Positions 46,901-55,189 of a DNA stretch of 64,000 nucleotides are shown one piece after another (positions within the stretch are counted from its first letter, which is position 1; every line of letters starts with the position of its first letter). The notes under the pieces were generated by a model. It searched no databases. It was not told where the DNA came from and saw only the letters and a program-made list of their open reading frames with translations. Made by a program: the position numbers and the translations under genes. The stretch comes from Simmondsia chinensis (taxonomy: Eukaryota > Streptophyta > Magnoliopsida > Caryophyllales > Simmondsiaceae): the NCBI GenBank assembly GCA_018398585.1, contig JAGTTD010000002.1:31054186-31118185 (forward strand). The letters are read 5' to 3'.

Positions 46901-48844
46901 AGCAACCGTAAAACAAGAGCCGAGTTTACATTGTTTTAGGAAGTTCTTCCTCCTTCAGCAAACCATCCTCGACCAGCTCTTCAAGAGAAATCAAAAGAGT
47001 GTTTCCACAATTTGCATCCTGATTACAACACCGAAGAAATAAGATTTACAATTTCAACCCATTTGATTACCATGTAGTGAAAACAAGAAAAATAGAATAG
47101 TCAAAACAACAAATGGTTACTTCCCACATCCCAAAGTCTAGCTCTAACCAATACCTGATAAGCAGACAACGGTGGATCTTGTAATACATTGACAGTGTAC
47201 ATTTCCATAATAAATAAATCAACAATTATTTGATTAATTATTTTTAAGAGTAATGTTCATAGAGACCCTCAAACTATAGGTCAAAATCAAAGTGATCCCT
47301 CAAATTTTCAATTTCATCAAAGAGACCTCCTGATCTATTGGTCAAAATCAAAGTGACCCCCCGAATTTTCAATTTCTTTAAAAAGAGCCCCCGCACTATT
47401 GGTCAAAATCAAAATGACCCTCTGAACCTCTAATTTCATCAAAGGCAGCCCCAAACTTTTAACTAAAATCAATTTGACCCCCAAATTCAAAAATTATATG
47501 AAAGACATATTTGGTCCAAATATCCTTAGATTTGATAATATAATTTTCAGGTGTCCTGAGGTTTCAAAATATTTTCACAATAACTAGAACTTTGGTAAAT
47601 TTTTTTTTTCATATACTATCCACACAACTCCTTTAGGATTCTGTTAAATTAAACTAAATTGACACTTGAAAAATAATATAACTAAGACTATTCTAAATAT
47701 AAATGATAATTAAATTAGTTTGAGGTATTTTCTTTTTATTTTACTTGCTACATCGGCATAATTTAATGGAATCCTAGTGGAATCATAGGAAAATATTTAA
47801 ACATATTTTATATATATATATATATATTTTTTTAACGGAAAACATATTTTAAAATCCTAGTGTTTTATAAAATATATTACTAAATGTCAGGATATCTGAA
47901 CCAATTTTTTTAGAATTTTTTTAATAGTTTGGATGTTTTTGATGAAACTTGAAGTTAAGGGATCAAATTAATTTTCTTTAATAGTTCGGGGGGTATTCTT
48001 GAAATAATTTAGAAGTTGAGGGATTACATTGATTCTAATCAATATTTTCGAGGGTGTTTGATGAAACTAGAAGTTGAGAGAATCACATTGATTTTGACCA
48101 ATAGTTCAGGGGGTCTTTATGAATATTATCCTATTTTTAAAAACTATAAATAATAAAGATTGAAATAATAGCCTAAAATGCTAATCCAAACAAAAGCATA
48201 GAGATCTATTAATGGAAAGTATCTTGATGTGCCAGCATAGCACGCAGCAGCAGCAGCAGCAACAACAACAACATACCTAGTGCCTGGAAAGCTCCCGCCA
48301 AGACAGGGTCTAGGGAGGTGAAATTTACATTGTCTCACCCCCACAGGGTGCTATCCTAAAGGAAGGTCGTTTTCGAGGGCCCCCAACCCGAAAAAGAAAA
48401 AAATGGAACAATATTCATAAAATCAAGTCAAAGTTAAGTCAAATAAAACAATACTAGACATGCAAGCAATAATAAAGCATCAGCAACAGCGACTATGAAA
48501 GCGTAGAGACGCTACGAACTAGCAGAGCACGCATTACAGGATAAATGGTCAGTAACAACTGTATTAACATAAAACAAATTAGCCATTACATCACAAATTT
48601 ATTAATGAAACGCACCATTTTAAGCAGAACAGGAGATGAGAATGCAGAACCATCATACGTCATGCATTAGTTCATGGTTTTTTCTGAGGCATTTTATAAT
48701 TTTGAGGAGATTTTGTCTTTTGTATATTTTTTCTCTTAATATTATTTCTTTTTATTATCAAAATGGAGAGAGGATCCAGACCTGACCGGAATACGGTGAG
48801 CCTTCTTCATTAGCCTTTCTCCCGGGAGGAACCAGGGGCAGAAC
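19871..48844 (-). CDS. DPE1: DPE1, plastidial 4-alpha-glucanotransferase (15 exons, 5' end missing)
   Basis: DPE1 (D-enzyme, GH77) transfers maltodextrin segments between short glucans in the plastid. It lets maltotriose be recycled during starch breakdown and synthesis. Fifteen exons on the minus strand join in frame to 459 codons including the stop: 48844-48782, 47018-46930, 46849-46789, 45492-45414, 29808-29672, 29568-29410, 29312-29236, 28089-27950, 27862-27831, 27740-27666, 23616-23544, 23436-23348, 23127-23083, 22471-22319, 19975-19871. All junctions use AG acceptors and GT donors. Motifs include [20 protein letters not shown], the nucleophile Asp in [10 protein letters not shown], the acid/base Glu in NIIAEDLG and GTHDNDT. 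Family proteins are about 575 residues, so roughly 115 N-terminal residues with the transit peptide lie beyond the window or inside the element-filled intron. No stop interrupts the exons, so the gene looks functional. Confidence 0.95.
21500..21640 (+). mobile_element. Au-like SINE fragment
   Basis: GGCTCCCGCC, a G-rich stretch, TGGATGTACGCAGCCTTCCC and GAGAGGTGGTTTCCGAG occur in the order of the Au SINE family, which is widespread in flowering plants. The poly-G at 21551-21560 is a local expansion. A related copy lies at 48270-48395. Confidence 0.6.
21643..21720 (-). pseudogene. 5S rRNA-derived fragment
   Basis: The minus strand reads GTCCGAAGTTAGGTGTGTTT then GGGCGAGAGTAGTACCAGGA and TGGGTGACCTCCTAG. 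These are the internal promoter and 3' half of plant 5S rRNA with a few changes. Bases 21701-21716 resemble a second, truncated start of the same unit. It is not a complete 5S gene and is fused to the SINE-like sequence. Confidence 0.75.
22319..22471 (-). CDS. DPE1: DPE1 exon ([14 protein letters not shown]...)
   Basis: 153 bp, phase 0. Encodes [17 protein letters not shown] and [20 protein letters not shown] with TQ. Confidence 0.95.
22553..22580 (+). repeat. Poly-A tract
   Basis: Almost pure A run inside a DPE1 intron. It may be the tail of an old retroposed sequence or simple slippage. Confidence 0.7.
23083..23127 (-). CDS. DPE1: DPE1 exon ([15 protein letters not shown])
   Basis: 45 bp, phase 0 at both ends, encoding [15 protein letters not shown]. 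Confidence 0.9.
23348..23436 (-). CDS. DPE1: DPE1 exon with THDND
   Basis: 89 bp. Encodes [20 protein letters not shown] and YTGTHDNDT, including the transition-state-stabilising Asp. Confidence 0.93.
23544..23616 (-). CDS. DPE1: DPE1 exon ([12 protein letters not shown]...)
   Basis: 73 bp. Encodes [20 protein letters not shown] and VLQF, ending in phase 1. Confidence 0.93.
24981..25210. mobile_element. MITE with about 54-bp terminal inverted repeats
   Basis: The left end TTTGGCATCGTTGCTATTTG plus CAGTTTTTGG pairs with the right end CCAAAAACTG-type sequence and AATAGAAAATGATACCAAAT. The interior is rich in AAAACCAAAA and its complement, so the whole 230 bp can fold. No protein. Superfamily uncertain, hAT-like in style. 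Confidence 0.75.
27200..27569. mobile_element. Mutator-type MITE, 370 bp
   Basis: Terminal inverted repeats start GGGTAAATTACATAT on the left and, reversed, GGGGAAATTACATAT on the right. Long internal complementarity follows (GTATTTAGTAAAATAGTC against GACTATTTTATTAAATAC). A 9-bp flank TTGAAGAAA/TTGAAGAAG (27191-27199, 27570-27578) fits a Mutator target duplication. It ends 97 bp before a DPE1 exon. Confidence 0.85.
27666..27740 (-). CDS. DPE1: DPE1 exon with acid/base Glu
   Basis: 75 bp. Encodes [20 protein letters not shown] followed by IAEDL. The Glu is the general acid/base. Confidence 0.93.
27831..27862 (-). CDS. DPE1: DPE1 micro-exon ([11 protein letters not shown])
   Basis: Only 32 bp. 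Completes the Glu codon and encodes [10 protein letters not shown]. It is needed to keep the frame between its neighbours. Confidence 0.85.
27950..28089 (-). CDS. DPE1: DPE1 exon with catalytic nucleophile
   Basis: 140 bp. Encodes [16 protein letters not shown] and [20 protein letters not shown]. The Asp in RIDHF is the GH77 nucleophile. Confidence 0.95.
28963..29132. repeat. 85-bp tandem duplication in a DPE1 intron
   Basis: Two copies of a unit holding TTATCCATAAAAA, TTAGTGACAAA and TCCATATAGTCTTATTTTCC, in direct orientation with few differences. Confidence 0.85.
29236..29312 (-). CDS. DPE1: DPE1 exon ([15 protein letters not shown]...)
   Basis: 77 bp. Encodes the loop [20 protein letters not shown] and GQLWG, ending in phase 2. 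Confidence 0.93.
29410..29568 (-). CDS. DPE1: DPE1 exon (QFLFQRQW...ADVWANK)
   Basis: 159 bp, phase 0. Encodes [20 protein letters not shown] and [20 protein letters not shown], a hallmark GH77 stretch. Confidence 0.95.
29672..29808 (-). CDS. DPE1: DPE1 exon ([10 protein letters not shown]...)
   Basis: 137 bp. The split Ser codon A|GC matches the exon ending at 45414. Encodes [15 protein letters not shown] and [18 protein letters not shown]. Confidence 0.92.
29809..30890 (-). other. DPE1: DPE1 intron, 3' part
   Basis: No exon found. Bases 30297-30440 are rich in GAGCC/GGCTC words (GAGCCAGGCTGGCTCGC) like the repeat at 59198-59812, suggesting a decayed relative. Confidence 0.5.
30891..31040 (-). 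repeat. Extra outer LTR of copia A
   Basis: 150 bp, lacking two bases near its end (TTATATTAACA against TTATACTCTAACA). It is followed by the dinucleotide TA and then another LTR. Confidence 0.9.
31043..31194 (-). repeat. Inner 3' LTR of copia A
   Basis: 152 bp, adjacent to TCCCCCCTC (31195-31203), the complement of the polypurine tract. It carries private substitutions absent from both other copies. Confidence 0.92.
31189..31962 (-). pseudogene. Copia A C-terminal RT and RNase H
   Basis: Contains [61 protein letters not shown] and [14 protein letters not shown], the ordered copia RNase H motifs. It ends almost at the LTR. A stop at 31999 separates it from the upstream frame. Confidence 0.9.
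31999..33056 (-). pseudogene. Copia A reverse transcriptase
   Basis: The segment 33056-32391 has a Pro/Ser-rich linker, then [20 protein letters not shown] and GSKWVYRIK. The segment 32364-31999 has [33 protein letters not shown] and the intact catalytic [12 protein letters not shown] frame break near 32400 splits the domain. Confidence 0.9.
33063..34242 (-). pseudogene. Copia A GAG-pre-integrase and integrase
   Basis: [12 protein letters not shown] gives the zinc-binding Cys pair. [21 protein letters not shown] and [12 protein letters not shown] give the D, D and E catalytic residues. The two overlapping frames show a shift near 33650-33820. Confidence 0.88.
34290..35510 (-). pseudogene. 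Copia A gag and protease
   Basis: Start at 35510 ([14 protein letters not shown]). The segment 35191-34688 has a UBN2-type gag core ([19 protein letters not shown]). A Gly/Arg/Asn-rich stretch follows, without a clear zinc knuckle. Then [14 protein letters not shown] near 34340-34300 is the protease active site. Stops and shifts are present. Confidence 0.8.
35644..35655 (-). other. Primer-binding site of copia A
   Basis: GCTCTGATACCA, complement of TGGTATCAGAGC, directly next to the 5' LTR. Confidence 0.9.
35656..35807 (-). repeat. 5' LTR of copia A
   Basis: 152 bp, followed by the AACAT duplication. Confidence 0.93.
35813..36786 (-). other. DPE1: DPE1 intron between copia A and copia B
   Basis: No exon or clear repeat. 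Short unrelated frames only. Confidence 0.55.
36792..37727 (-). repeat. 3' LTR of copia B
   Basis: 936 bp, TGTTAGTG...CCAACA on the plus strand. ATCCCCCAAATGG beyond 37727 is the complement of the polypurine tract. It includes CTCGAGG-rich words (37366-37432). Confidence 0.9.
37728..38354 (-). other. Copia B 3' untranslated region
   Basis: No coding domain. A unit of about 85 bp built around GTGCGCTACC..CATCACC.. and AGGGCTATGGA occurs twice (38008-38055, 38100-38150). A pyrimidine-rich junction leads to the LTR. Confidence 0.6.
38355..39743 (-). pseudogene. Copia B reverse transcriptase and RNase H
   Basis: The segment 39743-39366 has [40 protein letters not shown] and [10 protein letters not shown]. 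The segment 39300-38617 has [11 protein letters not shown] where the catalytic YVDD is expected, so the Asp pair is damaged. [17 protein letters not shown] and [10 protein letters not shown] follow. RNase H continues to about 38355 ([26 protein letters not shown]) through stops. Confidence 0.88.
39969..41213 (-). pseudogene. Copia B integrase region
   Basis: [12 protein letters not shown] and [14 protein letters not shown] form the zinc site. [19 protein letters not shown] and VPYTPQ carry the core. The segment 40232-39969 has [20 protein letters not shown] with [15 protein letters not shown], the C-terminal module. A stop near 40428 splits the core. Confidence 0.88.
41095..41578 (-). pseudogene. 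Copia B zinc knuckle and protease
   Basis: [17 protein letters not shown] (C-x2-C-x4-H-x4-C) lies near 41455-41405. Then [12 protein letters not shown] is the protease active site. Upstream gag stops abruptly at 41578, where the hAT element begins. Confidence 0.85.
42021..44234 (-). pseudogene. hAT transposase (broken)
   Basis: Start [17 protein letters not shown] at 44234. A BED zinc finger lies near 43950-43800 ([28 protein letters not shown]). Catalytic motifs follow: [14 protein letters not shown] around 43490 across a frameshift, FDNATSNN and [10 protein letters not shown]. The dimerisation domain (42467-42021) reads [20 protein letters not shown] and [20 protein letters not shown]. Several stops. 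The TATA-like sequence on the minus strand at 44477-44486 fits its promoter. Confidence 0.88.
42038..42064. repeat. Poly-G run
   Basis: About 27 consecutive G in the 3' part of the hAT element, coding Pro on the minus strand. Length may be affected by sequencing. Confidence 0.8.
44576..44909 (-). repeat. Truncated 5' LTR of copia B
   Basis: Matches 37422-37727 from CAACTGGGATACA onward. The remaining part of the LTR is absent. Confidence 0.88.
45414..45492 (-). CDS. DPE1: DPE1 exon ([10 protein letters not shown]...)
   Basis: 79 bp. Encodes [16 protein letters not shown] and then [10 protein letters not shown]. Ends CAA|GTGAGA in phase 1. The next exon is about 15.6 kb away, across two copia elements. 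Confidence 0.9.
45493..46788 (-). other. DPE1: DPE1 intron (1.3 kb)
   Basis: No exon. Near 46040-46125 a (GTT)n stretch and TCTCTCTTAATATAATCTC resemble 48700-48760, suggesting two copies of an old retroposon tail. Confidence 0.5.
46789..46849 (-). CDS. DPE1: DPE1 exon (DVDRVNF...LVAK)
   Basis: 61 bp. Completes a split Ile codon, then encodes [20 protein letters not shown]. Donor AAG|GTAAAT. Confidence 0.88.
46930..47018 (-). CDS. DPE1: DPE1 exon ([10 protein letters not shown]...)
   Basis: 89 bp. Encodes [20 protein letters not shown] and then LKEEELPKT. Ends in phase 2 at AAT|GTAAAC. Confidence 0.9.
47248..48131. mobile_element. Foldback element with tandem-repeat arms (Mutator-like)
   Basis: 884 bp between two copies of the 9-bp sequence TATTTTTAA (47239-47247, 48132-48140). 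The ends are inverted repeats (GAGTAATGTTCATAGAGACC against GGATAATATTCATAAAGACC). Each arm is about four tandem units of about 60 bp built on ACTATTGGTCAAAATCAA, GTGACCCTCAA and AATTTCATCAA. The arms are inverted relative to each other around an AT-rich centre. No protein. The 9-bp duplication fits Mutator-type insertion. Confidence 0.85.
48270..48395 (+). mobile_element. Au-like SINE fragment 2
   Basis: CTGGAAAGCTCCCGCC, GACAGGGTCTAGGGAGGTG and AGGTCGTTTTCGAG match the order seen at 21500-21640. It is preceded by a (CAG/CAA)n run at 48245-48272. Confidence 0.55.
48782..48844 (-). CDS. DPE1: DPE1 exon (VLPLVPPG...SGQ)
   Basis: 63 bp, phase 0. Encodes [20 protein letters not shown] plus Q, part of the substrate-binding site conserved in GH77. 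Acceptor ATGTAG, donor GTCTGG. The copia element at 48872 starts only 28 bp upstream of the acceptor. Confidence 0.9.
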
Positions 48845-48871
48845 CTACATTACAAAATACACAAAGAAAGG

Positions 48872-50515
48872 TGTGAGAAAACAGAGAAGCGAAAAATAAC
48901 AATGTATATTGGATGAATAACAAGTACAATGTGAGGCTTTATTTATAGAGCATACAAGAGAAGGAAAATACAATATTAGCCCTTAGGCTCTTACTGTCAC
49001 GACCCCAAACATAGCAAACAAATGGCCAATGACTTATAAGCCAACAAGGGAACCAATGGCCATCGTAGGTGAGACATTAAGAACCTTTATTCTAAATATA
49101 CCTGATAATATAATGAGTAACATATATTCCCTTAAAGTTCAAAACCCAAAACAATGGCTAAAATTCCAAAAGTAAACATATTCTATATAACTGAACTGCT
49201 AACTCATAAAACATAAACGAAGATCTTCTAAGGCTGTAACCACTTCAATCATGTAGAGAGGAGAGTCCCTTGAATTTTCACAAATCCAGCTTACTATGCG
49301 TTATCTGAAATTGTTATAACAACAGAGTGAGCTTAAAGCTCAGCAAGTAACAAATCCGCCAACAAAAACAAGGACCAAGCATTATTTAAAAGACACAAAA
49401 AGCATAACCACAGTTGCTTACTAAAATTTATTCGGAAAATTAAGAACACATCAACTGAACTCTTAGGTCTTAAACCTCTTGGTTGTGGCTACATATAATC
49501 CCAGCAATTGGGCTCAAAATTGGCTTCATAAATAGGTCCCCGGCCAACTACGGGTTCAGAGAAACGTTCCAGTAGTGCACTAATAACAGAGATGGTATAA
49601 TCCCCCATCGAAGGCTCAGAGATGTCTTTCCCCGTCATTGTAGGCCACAACCCACAAAACAAAGTATAAGAAATATATTTCATATTTGCATATCATAGAA
49701 CATGATTCAAACCATATTTCCGAAATACTATAAATCAAAGCATTATAACATAGCCAAATCTCACATTTCACAAACTTAGTCAAAGATGCTTATTCAAATC
49801 ATACTTCCAAAATTCCACATATCAAAGCATCATAGCCAAATTCCATGTTTCACAAACTTAGTCAAAGATGTTTGATCCCATTTTAATTTCAAACACATAG
49901 AGGGTAAGCATGTGGTGTACAAAGCAAATATTTTGAGAATTTAAGAAGCTATTAACATAACAAAACACTTTAACAAAAGAGCGGAAGAGTTAACGAATAA
50001 GTTACTTACTTGTTGAAATAGGACTCCCTTGAAATTCTAAATTATAAGCTTACTTTTCCTAGCCTTCAATTCTCAATTCTTAATTATTTTAGGTGGAGAA
50101 AATGTGGAGTTGGATGATTTGGGAGTTGGCTAAAAGTGCTACTTATAGAAGGAGGGGTTGCTCCCCACTCCAATCCCATATTATACTAGCTCCCCATTCC
50201 ATGCCATATGCTTGCTCCCCACTTATTTTTTTATTTCATTGCTGCCTACTCCATGCCATATACATATGCATATACATACATACTCAAATCCATGTAGGCA
50301 TACTTACATACATTTGTGTCACGCATAATATGATATATAATTAGAGGTCAAATTGAGTTTGCTAAATACCAAAGGTTAGACTAACGAGAGAGATTTTTAT
50401 TTTTATTTTTATTTTTTTTTTTTTTAGTTTCTCACGCTTATTATACTAGAAGGGTAGAAGAGACATTATGGCTAACCCTAAAGTGACTTTCCTAATATGA
50501 ATTATTCTTCCTTTA
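48872..50515 (-). repeat. 3' LTR of copia C, split
   Basis: 48872-48994 plus 50437-50515 together match 61504-61700. CCCCTCAATTTG after 50515 is the complement of a polypurine tract. Confidence 0.88.
48995..50436 (+). mobile_element. Solo LTR-like insertion in the copia C LTR
   Basis: 1.44 kb starting TGTCACGACCCC and ending GTTTCTCACG, flanked by CTTAC and CTTAT (one change). It holds no coding region. A TATA-like CTTATAGAAGGAGG lies near 50130, and an internal direct repeat at 49700-49870. A T-rich run closes the 3' end. It looks like a solo LTR on the plus strand, but no partner is available to prove it. Confidence 0.65.
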
Positions 50516-50520
50516 CCCCT

Positions 50521-51880
50521 CAATTTGAATGGGAAGCATCAACGTGAAGATTGTTCTTGTGATAGTGGAAGAGCTCTAGAGCGAGACCTTTGGTGAAAAT
50601 GTCCGCGATTTGTTTTGTACTGGGGGTGTACCTCAAGATCACCCTTTAGAACTTTTTTCCCGAACATAGGGGAAGTCGACGTCGACATGCTTACTTCGAT
50701 CATTGAAGACAAGGTTCAACACAAGATAGAAAGCAGAGATATTATCACAGAATATAGTGATTGGTCCGGAATGACGAAGGCTAATGTCACGCATAATGTA
50801 GTGGATCCAATCACTCTCAGCAACAGCTCGGTATTCAGATTCAGTGGACGACTTAGAGACCGTGGCCTGTTTCTTTGCACGCCACGAAATGAGGTTGGGA
50901 CCAAGGAATAGAGCATATCCAGTGGTAGAACGGCGAGTGTCAGGACATCCTCCCCAATCAGCGTCAGCATAGACAATGACCGAGGTGTAAGAACCGGGTA
51001 GGATGGACAACCCATGATCGGGGGTGCTTTTGAGGTACCTGAGGATCCATTTCACAACTTGCCAGTGACTAGTCCTGAAGCATGCATAAATTGGGAAACA
51101 AGATTAACAGCATAGCATATATCGGGTCGAGTCATGGTTAGGTATTGAAGGGCTCCAACAGCGCTACGGTATTCAGTGGGGTCGGGTAAAAGATCCCCTT
51201 CGGTTAGGGAGGGATGTGTACGAGCGGGGAGGGGTGTTTTAATAGGTTTTGCCTCATGCATGTTGTGTTTGGTGAGAAGAGTAACAATGCATTCATGTTA
51301 AGAGAGAACGAGCTCATTTTTAGTCCGTTTAGCCTCAATGCCTAGAAAGTACTGAAGAGGATCAAGGCCCTTCATGGCAAATTGATTTAAGAGATGTTGT
51401 ATTAGGTTATCAATAGAGCGAGGGTTTGAGCCTGTGATAATCATGTCATCAACATAGAGAAGAAGGCAGATAATGCCGCTAGCATTATGAAACAATAAAA
51501 GAGATGGGTCAGCATGACAGTATTTAAAACCAAGACTGTAAAGAAAAGAACTGAAACGCTGGAAAGCCTGTTTAAGGCCATACAGAGCTTTTCACAACCG
51601 ACAAACATGATTTGGAAATTTAGGTTGTATGAACCCTTTAGGTTGACGCATATAAAACTCTTCCTTGAGGGAACCATGTAGAAAAGCATTTTTCACATCT
51701 AATTGGCGTATGGGCCAATCCTTAGTGATGGCAAGGGAAAGTATAAACTGCATTGTAGATGGTTTAACAACAGGGCTGAAGGTCTCCTTGAAGTCAATGT
51801 CTTCACGTTGGTAAAAACCTTAAGCAACAAGGCGAGCTTTAAACCGATCTATGGAACCATCCACCTTATATTTGACCTTG
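50521..51880 (-). pseudogene. Copia C reverse transcriptase (3' part) and RNase H
   Basis: GSIDRFKARLVA near 51860 follows the gypsy 2 junction. Then [20 protein letters not shown] and LLLYVDDMIITGSNP (intact YVDD) appear, then [20 protein letters not shown]. RNase H reads VYADADWGGCPDTRRSTTGY, SSTESEYRAVAE and CDNISAFYL. Stops and a shift near 51052 break it. Confidence 0.9.
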
Positions 51881-52249
51881 TGTTATGATTCAAGGTAATT
51901 CTTGAATCATAACCTAGGTTTGAAGAGGAATTCAGATGAAAATCACAAGAGAATCAAGAGAAGAGATGAAAATTGAGAGAATTAGGGTTGAGAAAAGGGG
52001 AAATTGATTTCATTCATTAACATCATCTTATTACAATAGATGACTAACTATTTATAGAAGACAACTAACACAAAAGATGCAAAGAATCGGCACACAACAA
52101 CCTCAGCACAGCCACCACAACAAACAGAACAAAAGCCAACTAAATCAACTAACAACTAATTTTCCCACCAAAATCCCCATTTAAACCCTTACATGAATTT
52201 TTAACAAAACAACTACTAACACAGCTCCAAATCAGCTCCAATCATGACA
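51881..52249 (-). repeat. 3' LTR of gypsy 2
   Basis: 369 bp (TGTTATGATTC...CATGACA). The complement of the purine tract (ACCCTCCCCTTAAG) follows. Confidence 0.92.
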
Positions 52250-52260
52250 AAACCCTCCCC

Positions 52261-53416
52261 TTAAGAATGAAAAGAAGGGAATTGTGTCCTTACAAAATGC
52301 AATTCTTCCCACGAAGTAAATTGAGGATCCAAATTAGTCCATTGAATAAGCACCTCCTCTCTTTTCCTGGTTTGGTGTTGCAATTCTAGAGATTCTAGGA
52401 CAGCCAAAGGACCTTGCAGCAGAATACCATTGGAAGCAGCAGCTAGAGGTGTTGCAGAATAAGAAACTCCATCGGCCAAATGTTTCTTCAAGAGAGAAAC
52501 ATGAAAGACAGGATGTACACAGGAGTCAGCAGGCAAATCAAGTCTATAAGCAATTGATCCAATCTTCTCCAAGATCTCATAAGACCCAAAATAACGAGCA
52601 CCAAGCTAGACAATCTTGCGAACAGCAACTGAAGATTGTCTGTATGGTTGAAGCTTTAAGTAAACCCGATCACCAACATCAAAGGTTCTATCATAATGTT
52701 TCTTATCAGCAAAAAATTTCATTCGTGCTTGAGCCACTTGCAAATTGTCCTTAAGCTGTTGTATAAGTTGTCTTCTTTGCTCCAAGAACTCACTGACTTC
52801 TGTTACAGCAGCCACAGCACCTTGGAGGCCCATAGGTGATGGAGGATCATAACCATAGAGTGCCTTAAAAGGAGTAGTCCCTAAGGATGAGTGAGTGTGA
52901 GTATTGTACCAAAATTCTGCTAAGGAAAGCCATTTGTGCCATTGCTTTGGATTGGAGAAAGTCATTCCCCTCAAGTATTGTTCCACACATTAATTAACTC
53001 TCTCAATTTGTCCATCCGTTTAAGGATGATAAGAGGAGCTAAGAGCAAGCGTAGAGCGAAGCAAAAAGAATAACTCCTGCCATTGTGAATAGCCTATCTC
53101 GATCTAAAGTGATAGACTGAGGCAATCCATGAAGCCTATAGATGTGATCCAGAAACAAACGTGCCAATCTTGCAATTATAATGGGATGGTTAAGACCAAT
53201 AAAATGCCAAAACTTGGTAAAACAATCAACCACAACCCAAATGACCTCCTTTCCTTCAGATTTGGGTAAGCCTTCTATAAAATCCATACTAATATGTTGC
53301 CATCCTCTATCTAGAATAGGCAAAGGTTGAAGAAGGCCTTGATAAGGAATATGATCACTCTTAGTTTGTTGACATACTTCACAAGTTTGCACCAATTTCA
53401 TCACATCTCCCTTCAT
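52261..53416 (-). pseudogene. Gypsy 2 integrase and chromodomain
   Basis: Zinc site CEVCQQTKSDH, core SMDFIEGLPKSEGKEVIWVV, then GPY/F region YDRTFDVGDRVYLKLQPYRQ. The segment 52572-52261 has [13 protein letters not shown] and VLIQWTNLDPQFTSWEEL, a chromodomain-like tail ending FPSFHS. TAA stops at 53020-53022 and 52990-52992 each look like a CAA-to-TAA change. Confidence 0.88.
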
Positions 53417-53573
53417 TCCCTGCTAATGAAAGTAAGTCTTCAACCTTTGATGAGTGCCTTCAATACCAAAGTGACCTCCCCAAGATGAAGAATGGAAACC
53501 AAGAATAATCTGTTTACTAAAATCAGTGGCAATGCCAATATACACCTTGCCCCTGATTCTGATAATCCCACTG

Positions 53574-54899
53574 CTAACCACCACACCAGAGTCCTCTTCT
53601 GCAGCTGGCTTTACACTTAAGGCTGTGATACACTCTTGAGCAAAAAGTGTCCCCTACATATGAATCTTGTACCTCCAGCATCCAAGAAGGCAGAGTTACT
53701 GAAATGGCGCAACAAGAAGCAGCATGTCCTTCCTGATGACAACGAGACAAAGCATCTGCTACAATGTTCTCTCTTCCACTTCTATACTCAATCGAATAAT
53801 CCAAGCCTAACATTTTCATAAGCCCTTTGCGCTGCACTCTAGTAGAAATCTTCTACTCCAGCAAGTATTTTAGGCTCTGGTGATCAGTCTTGATTATGAA
53901 ATGGTGGCCATCCAAGCAATGCCTCCACTTTTGTACAGCTAACAAAATTGCAAGATACTCCTTTTCATAAATTGATAAGCTTGCATTCCTAGGACACAAA
54001 GCCTGACTCAGAAAGGCTATGGGCCTCCCTGCCTGTGAAAGAATAGCTCCTACTCCAAAGCTACAAGCGTCTGTCTCCAACACAAATGGCAGCTTGAAGT
54101 CAGGCATAACCAACACAAAAGTGGTACACATAGCCTCCTTAAGATTCTGAAAAGCTTCATGTGATGCCTCTGTCCATATAAATGCATCTTTCCTCAATAG
54201 ATCTGTCAAGAGCTTGGCTATCATAGCATAGCTTGATATAAACTTGCGGTAATAGCCAGTAAGACCTAAGAATCCCCGCAATTGTTTGAGTGTAATAGGC
54301 CTTGGCCAATCTCTCATTGCTTGAACTTTGGTTGGGTCACTAGCTACCCCTTCACCAGAAACGATATGACCCTAATACTCCACCTGAGTCAGGACAAAAG
54401 AACACTTCGACAGCTTGGCAAACAACTGATTCTGCCTCATGAGCTCAAACACCAACTTCAGATGCTCCATATGACTCTCCATAGAAGGACTATAAACAAA
54501 AATATCATCAAAAAATACAAGAACAAACTTCCTCTAATAAGGCTTGAACACAGCATTCATAAGAGCTTGAAAAGTTGCCAGAGCATTGGTTAACCCAAAA
54601 GGCATAACCACAAACTCGTAATGCCCATGATGTGTGTGAAGTGCAGTCTTATGTATATCAGGATCCTTCACTCGAATCTAATGATAACCTTGTCTCAAAT
54701 CCAACTTTGAGAAACACCAAGAACCATAAAGTTCATCAAACAGATCATCAATGATAGGAATGGGGAACTTGTCCTTGATTGTATGTGAATTCAATTTCCT
54801 GTAATCCACACACGTACAAGAAGTTCCATCTTTTTTCTTCACTAAAATCGCAGGAGATGCAAAGGGACTGCAACTATGCCGAATAAAATTTGTCTTCAA
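53574..54899 (-). pseudogene. Gypsy 2 reverse transcriptase and RNase H
   Basis: [30 protein letters not shown] then a stop, [16 protein letters not shown] and LVFFDDIFVYSPSMESH. The segment 54317-53853 has LRGFLGLTGYYRKFISSYA and RNase H motifs LETDACSFGVGAILSQ and EKEYLAILLAVQKWRH. The segment 53837-53574 continues to NIVADALSR. Confidence 0.92.
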
Positions 54900-55189
54900 G
54901 AGTTCATCTACTTGCCTTTCGATCTCACTCTTTTAAGAGTGTGGATACTTATAAGGCCGCATATTAACTAGATTGGAACCCGCCTTTAGAGGAATAGCAT
55001 GATCTAACACTCGTTTTGGAGGAAGAACAGTAGGTTATTCAAACAGATCCTTATAATCTTGGATAAGCTTGTCAAGTAACAGGTTTGAGTTCACCAAAAT
55101 ATCTACTGGCTGAGCATCAACTGAGAAGAGATGGTCCCTGCTCAACAATTCCTTACAGCTGAATTCCCTGGCCTTCTTTATCAAAAGAT

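Noticed and set aside
47261..47502. Regularly spaced repeats resembling a CRISPR array
   Set aside because: Plant intron context, contiguous degenerate 60-bp units without unique spacers, and an inverted copy on the other arm.
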